A stretch of DNA of 64,000 nucleotides. It comes from Saccharothrix sp. NRRL B-16348. GTDB lineage: Bacteria; Actinomycetota; Actinomycetes; Mycobacteriales; Pseudonocardiaceae. The translations under genes were made by a program, and so were the position numbers. The first letter of the stretch is position 1. The number at the start of each line of letters is the position of its first letter. Below, piece by piece: positions 60,863 to 64,000 of the stretch. Location of the stretch: positions 1 through 64,000 of the forward strand of contig NZ_LGED01000241.1 in assembly GCF_001280085.1 (NCBI RefSeq), given 5' to 3'. A model generated the notes under the pieces. The model was given only the letters and a program-made list of their open reading frames with translations. It did not search any database and was not told where the DNA came from.

Positions 60863-62914
60863 GTGCGGCGGCGACTGCGGGTGCGACTCCGGCGGGATCT
60901 GCGGCGACTGCGGCGGGATCGGCGGCGGTGATTCCGACGGCGGCGATGCCGGTGCCGTCGGTGACGTCGGGGGCAGCTTCGCCAGCCGCTTCCGGACGCT
61001 GCGGACCATGTCGTCCCGGCCCAGCTCCTCGTACCGCCGGATCGCCTCGCGCCACCAGTGCCGCGCCATCTCGTGGTCGTGCAGCCGCCGGGACAGGATG
61101 CCGCGCGACACCGACACCCGCGCCTCGCGGAGCCGGTCGGCGTGCTCGGTCGCCAGCCGCATCGCCGCGGTGTAGTACTCGTACGCCGAACCGTGCCGGC
61201 GCCGTTCACGGGCGACCGTGCCCAGGTTGAACAGGATGTCCGCCTCACCCCGCCAGTCGCCCAGCTCGCGGTACAGGTCCAGCGCCTCGTCGTAGTACTC
61301 CTGCGCGGCGTGCAGCTCACGGGCCCGGCGGGCGATCGAGCCGAGGTTGTGCAGCGCCTGCGCGGTGCCCGGCCGGTCGCCCGACTCCCGGCTCAGCGCC
61401 AGGAACTCCCGGTACCACCGGCGGGCTTCCTGGCGGTGGCGCGTGTCGCGTCCGAGGCGGGCCAGCCGGTGCACGGCCTGCGCCTCGGCCGCCCGATCAC
61501 CGATCCGCTTCGCCGTCTCCAGCGCGAACGCGTAGAGCATCCGGCAGTCGTCCCAGTGCCGCCGGTAGAACAGGAACCCGGTGAGCAGGAACGCCAGCCG
61601 CAGCGCCCGCTCGGGGTGCCCCTCCCGGTCCGCCACCAGCACGGCGTCGACCAGGGTCGGGTGCTCGACGTCGAACCACGCCAACGCCTCGCGGGAGATC
61701 TCGTGCGCCGGGTTGCGCCGCGCGTCGGCCCGCCGCGTGGCCTCGGCGTAGTGGTCGAGCAGGCGCACCACCGCGCGCTCGCGCTCCGCCGCGGGCTCGT
61801 CGGCCGCCACCCGTTCCTTGGCGTACAGCCGGAGCAGGTCGTGCCAGCGGAACCACCCGCGCGGCTCGCCCGCCTCGATCATGTGCGCCCGGCGCAACGA
61901 CGTCAGCAGCTTCTCGGCCTCCCGCGGCGGCAGGTCCGCCAACGCCGACGCGGCGGCCACGCCCACCTGCCGGCCCGGGTTGAGCGACAGCAGGCGGAAC
62001 AGCCTCGCTGCGGCAGGCGTGAGCCGGTGGTAGGACAGGTCGAACGCGGCGCGCACGCGCGGGCTGTCGCCGAACGACAGCTCCCCGAGCCTCGTCGACG
62101 CCTCGCCCAACGCGGCCACCAGGGCGTCCAGCGGCTGGTCCGGGTCGGCGACCAGGGTCGCGGCCACGATGCTCAACGCCAGCGGCAGGTGCCCGCACAG
62201 CCGGACCAGCTCGGCCGCGGCCTCCGGGTCGGCCACCACCCGGTCGTCCTCCGGCCGCGCCGCGCGCACCGCACCGTCCAGCAGGCTCACCGCCTCGGCC
62301 GGGTCGAGCACGTTCAGGTCGAGCAGCCGGGCGCCCATGAGGTCACCCGGCGTGTCACGGCTGGTGACCAGGACGCGGTGGGTGCGCGTGCCCGGCAGCA
62401 GCGGGCGCACCTGGTCCGCGGACGACGCGTTGTCCAGCACGACCAGCGCGGGCGGCAGCTCCGCGAGCTTCGACCGGTACAGCGCCTCGCGCCCCGCCCG
62501 CTCGTCGGGGATGTGCTCGGCGTGCACGCCCAACGCGCGCAGGAACGTGGACAGCGCCACGTCCGGGGTCAGCCTGGCCCGCTCGTCGTAGCCCTGCAGG
62601 TCGATGAACAGCACACCGCCGGGGAACCAGCCCGCCGCGACCGCGTCGTGCGCCGCCCGCACCGCCAACGTCGTCTTGCCCACGCCGGCGAGACCCGTCA
62701 CGACCGAGAGCACCACGGGAGGCGAGGCGGCCGGGTCCTGGCTCGGCCGCAACGACTGCGCCAGCGCGTCGAGGGCCGCCGCACGGCCGGCGAACAGGTC
62801 CACCGGCGGCAGACCGGCCAGCGCGACGGGCGCGGGCTCGGTGAAGGCGACGTCCCGCGCCTGGATCAGCGGCCCCGTCACCGACCCGCTCATGTCGTTG
62901 CGCGAATCCACCAC
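60848..62914 (-). CDS. NB-ARC/TPR STAND-type protein
   Basis: Encodes 688 aa. NB-ARC NTPase: P-loop VTGLAGVGKTTLAVRAAHD, Walker B-like PPALVVLDNASSADQVRPLL, RNBS-type RVLVTSRDTPG, GLPL-like LCGHLPLALSIVAATL. C-terminal TPR (AHRLARLGRDTRHRQEARRW, ALHNLGSIARRARELHAAQE, LFNLGTVARERRRHGSAYEY) and a Pro/Ser tail. No DNA-binding or enzymatic effector is fused, so it needs a partner. GTG 62914 has AAAGG 3 nt upstream; GTG 62911 gives better spacing; ATG 62935 is also in frame. Confidence 0.88.
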   Translation of the reverse strand: MVDSRNDMSGSVTGPLIQARDVAFTEPAPVALAGLPPVDLFAGRAAALDALAQSLRPSQDPAASPPVVLSVVTGLAGVGKTTLAVRAAHDAVAAGWFPGGVLFIDLQGYDERARLTPDVALSTFLRALGVHAEHIPDERAGREALYRSKLAELPPALVVLDNASSADQVRPLLPGTRTHRVLVTSRDTPGDLMGARLLDLNVLDPAEAVSLLDGAVRAARPEDDRVVADPEAAAELVRLCGHLPLALSIVAATLVADPDQPLDALVAALGEASTRLGELSFGDSPRVRAAFDLSYHRLTPAAARLFRLLSLNPGRQVGVAAASALADLPPREAEKLLTSLRRAHMIEAGEPRGWFRWHDLLRLYAKERVAADEPAAERERAVVRLLDHYAEATRRADARRNPAHEISREALAWFDVEHPTLVDAVLVADREGHPERALRLAFLLTGFLFYRRHWDDCRMLYAFALETAKRIGDRAAEAQAVHRLARLGRDTRHRQEARRWYREFLALSRESGDRPGTAQALHNLGSIARRARELHAAQEYYDEALDLYRELGDWRGEADILFNLGTVARERRRHGSAYEYYTAAMRLATEHADRLREARVSVSRGILSRRLHDHEMARHWWREAIRRYEELGRDDMVRSVRKRLAKLPPTSPTAPASPPSESPPPIPPQSPQIPPESHPQSPPHLPSG

Positions 62915-62941
62915 ACGCCTTTCTACCGCCCGCATCGGTGA

Positions 62942-63910
62942 TTGACGACCCGCCGGCGGTCCGCTGGGCTGGAGGTCGTGGAGCACCGCGTGCTGTCGGC
63001 CAGGACGATCGTGCTCTGGGCGGTCGGGCTCGGCGTCGTGGCCGTGGCGTCCGTCGTGCTCCTGCTGGCCACGCTGGGGTCCGGCGAGCCGCAGGACGGC
63101 GTGCGGCTGGACGTGGTCCGCACCGCCTCCAGCATTGTGCTCGGCACGGGCGGCGCGGCGGCGTTGCTGCTCACCGCGCGCCGCCAGCGCTACGCCGAGC
63201 TCGACCTCGTGCAGAAGGACCACGACGCGACCGAGCGCCGCGTCACCGAGCTGTACGGCAAGGCCGCCGACCAGCTGGGCAGCGACAAGGCGCCGGTGCG
63301 GCTGGCCGGGCTGTACGCGCTGGAACGGCTGGCGCAGGGCAACCCCGCCCACCGGCAGACGATCGTGAACCTGATCTGCGCCTACCTGCGGATGCCGTTC
63401 ACCCCGCCGCCGGAGGTCCGGGCCAGGACGCGGATCGGGCCGCGCGACGCGCACCGGTTCCAGGAGCTGGAGGTGCGGCAGACCGCCACCGCCCTGCTGG
63501 CCGCGCACCTGCGCCCGGACCGGCCCGAGGCGTTCTGGGCCGACATCGCGCTCGACCTGTCCAACGCCACGCTGGTCAAGCCGACCCTGACGCACGCGCG
63601 GATCAGGGCGGCGTCGTTCGCCGGCAGCACGTTCGTCGGCGCGGCGACGTTCCGCGGCACCGAGTTCACCGGCACGGCGGACTTCCGCGACACGTGGTTC
63701 CGCGACCTGGCCGACTTCCGACGGGTGGAGTTCGGCGAATCGGTGTTCCGGGGCGCGGTGTTCGAAGGCGGCACGGACTTCGGCGTGCACACCGCGGCCA
63801 AGCTCACCGGCGCCCGGACGCGGACCCGTGACGTGCGGCGGAAGTGGCCGGCGGGGTGGGTGGAGCAGCCCGCCGAGCCGGACTGGGCCGTGCTCGTCGC
63901 CCCGCGGTGA
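62942..63910 (+). CDS. Pentapeptide-repeat membrane protein
   Basis: Encodes 322 aa. Two N-terminal membrane helices (ARTIVLWAVGLGVVAVASVV, ASSIVLGTGGAAALLL), a helical stretch (VTELYGKAADQLGSDKAPVR) and C-terminal pentapeptide repeats (AxFxG/ADFxx, for example FAGSTFVGAATFRGTEFTGT). Cytoplasmic quadrilateral beta helix likely. TTG 62942 is used; GTG 62978 is alternative but its ribosome site is too near. Divergent from the NB-ARC gene by 27 nt. Together with it may form a functional pair. Confidence 0.8.
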   Translation: MTTRRRSAGLEVVEHRVLSARTIVLWAVGLGVVAVASVVLLLATLGSGEPQDGVRLDVVRTASSIVLGTGGAAALLLTARRQRYAELDLVQKDHDATERRVTELYGKAADQLGSDKAPVRLAGLYALERLAQGNPAHRQTIVNLICAYLRMPFTPPPEVRARTRIGPRDAHRFQELEVRQTATALLAAHLRPDRPEAFWADIALDLSNATLVKPTLTHARIRAASFAGSTFVGAATFRGTEFTGTADFRDTWFRDLADFRRVEFGESVFRGAVFEGGTDFGVHTAAKLTGARTRTRDVRRKWPAGWVEQPAEPDWAVLVAPR

Positions 63911-64000
63911 AGCCTCGTGACCCGAACGGGCGACGTATCCCCCGGCCCGTCGTCGGTACCTTCAGTGTGTGACTACCCGTGAGCGGAGGTGTGACGTGTG
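63911..64000 (+). other. Start region of the next gene, cut off
   Basis: CGGAGGTGTGACGTGTG near 63984-64000 contains GGAGG and possible GTG starts. A coding region may begin just outside the window; too little is present to call. Confidence 0.3.

Overview
The window is uniformly GC-rich actinobacterial chromosome, with frequent GTG and TTG starts and strong G/C third-position bias. Several genes place it among mycothiol-producing Actinobacteria: a mycothione reductase, a TipA-type MerR regulator, a DUF574/Methyltransf_19 methyltransferase, an AMIN-like secreted protein and an HspR-type box upstream of lon. Overall style suggests Pseudonocardiales (Saccharothrix/Lentzea/Actinosynnema-like); that assignment is an inference, not a search result. 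I see no rRNA, tRNA, CRISPR array, prophage or intact insertion sequence.

Layout. 0.2-3.3 kb: minus-strand operon of an SDR oxidoreductase, a DUF4442 hotdog protein, a class V aminotransferase-like PLP enzyme and a one-pass membrane protein. 3.4-7.2 kb: a YjbQ-family protein overlapping an ABC-2-like permease tail to tail, then two tandem membrane-anchored paralogues coupled to a HAD phosphatase, ended by a long two-way terminator. 7.3-18.6 kb: proS, a VOC protein, yaaA, a GlxA/AraC regulator, a RIO kinase behind a candidate 18-codon leader ORF, a TetR remnant, a DEAD-box helicase, a 4Fe-4S oxidoreductase with a divergent HxlR regulator, and an autoregulated VOC-MerR/TipAS operon. 18.7-23.2 kb: a palindromic repeat element, an ArsR-like regulator, an integral membrane protein, a SUMT/precorrin-2 dehydrogenase fusion and secreted proteins including a trypsin-like protease. 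23.2-30.6 kb: a cobalamin operon (ChlI/ChlD-like, cobO, cobB, cobM, cobL-like, cbiG-like) under a cobalamin riboswitch. 30.7-36.1 kb: a wrecked toxin-antitoxin module, a TetR-quinone oxidoreductase pair, a P450 divergent from bioF, an ElaA-like acetyltransferase and a second trypsin. 36.3-45.4 kb: LysE exporter, third trypsin, M48 protease, hydrolases, LysR with a class A beta-lactamase-like protein, a Tat-exported metallo-hydrolase, TetR with a Vat-type acetyltransferase, and a gamma-carbonic-anhydrase-like gene with a hydrolase. 45.6-54.3 kb: a membrane patatin, a methyltransferase, lon, the second copy of the palindromic element, and a cell-envelope trio (polysaccharide deacetylase lipoprotein, AMIN-like protein, membrane-tethered PstS-like protein). 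54.4-64 kb: PEBP protein, mycothione reductase, MFS/GntR pair, LysR/EamA pair, an NB-ARC/TPR protein and a pentapeptide-repeat membrane protein.

How it works together. Most of the window is small regulator-target pairs that start divergently, often with a palindrome between the starts. Many starts sit 6-8 nt after a -10-like hexamer, with no Shine-Dalgarno, which suggests leaderless transcription. The cobalamin genes form one riboswitch-controlled operon, but two of its methyltransferase domains are half missing. No complete antibiotic gene cluster or defence island is visible. The most unusual items are a hairpin that buries the ribosome binding site of one trypsin gene, the complementary truncation of two tetrapyrrole-methylase domains in overlapping cobalamin genes, a palindromic mobile-like repeat present twice, a patatin phospholipase interrupted by a membrane domain, and repeated operators beside several regulators.
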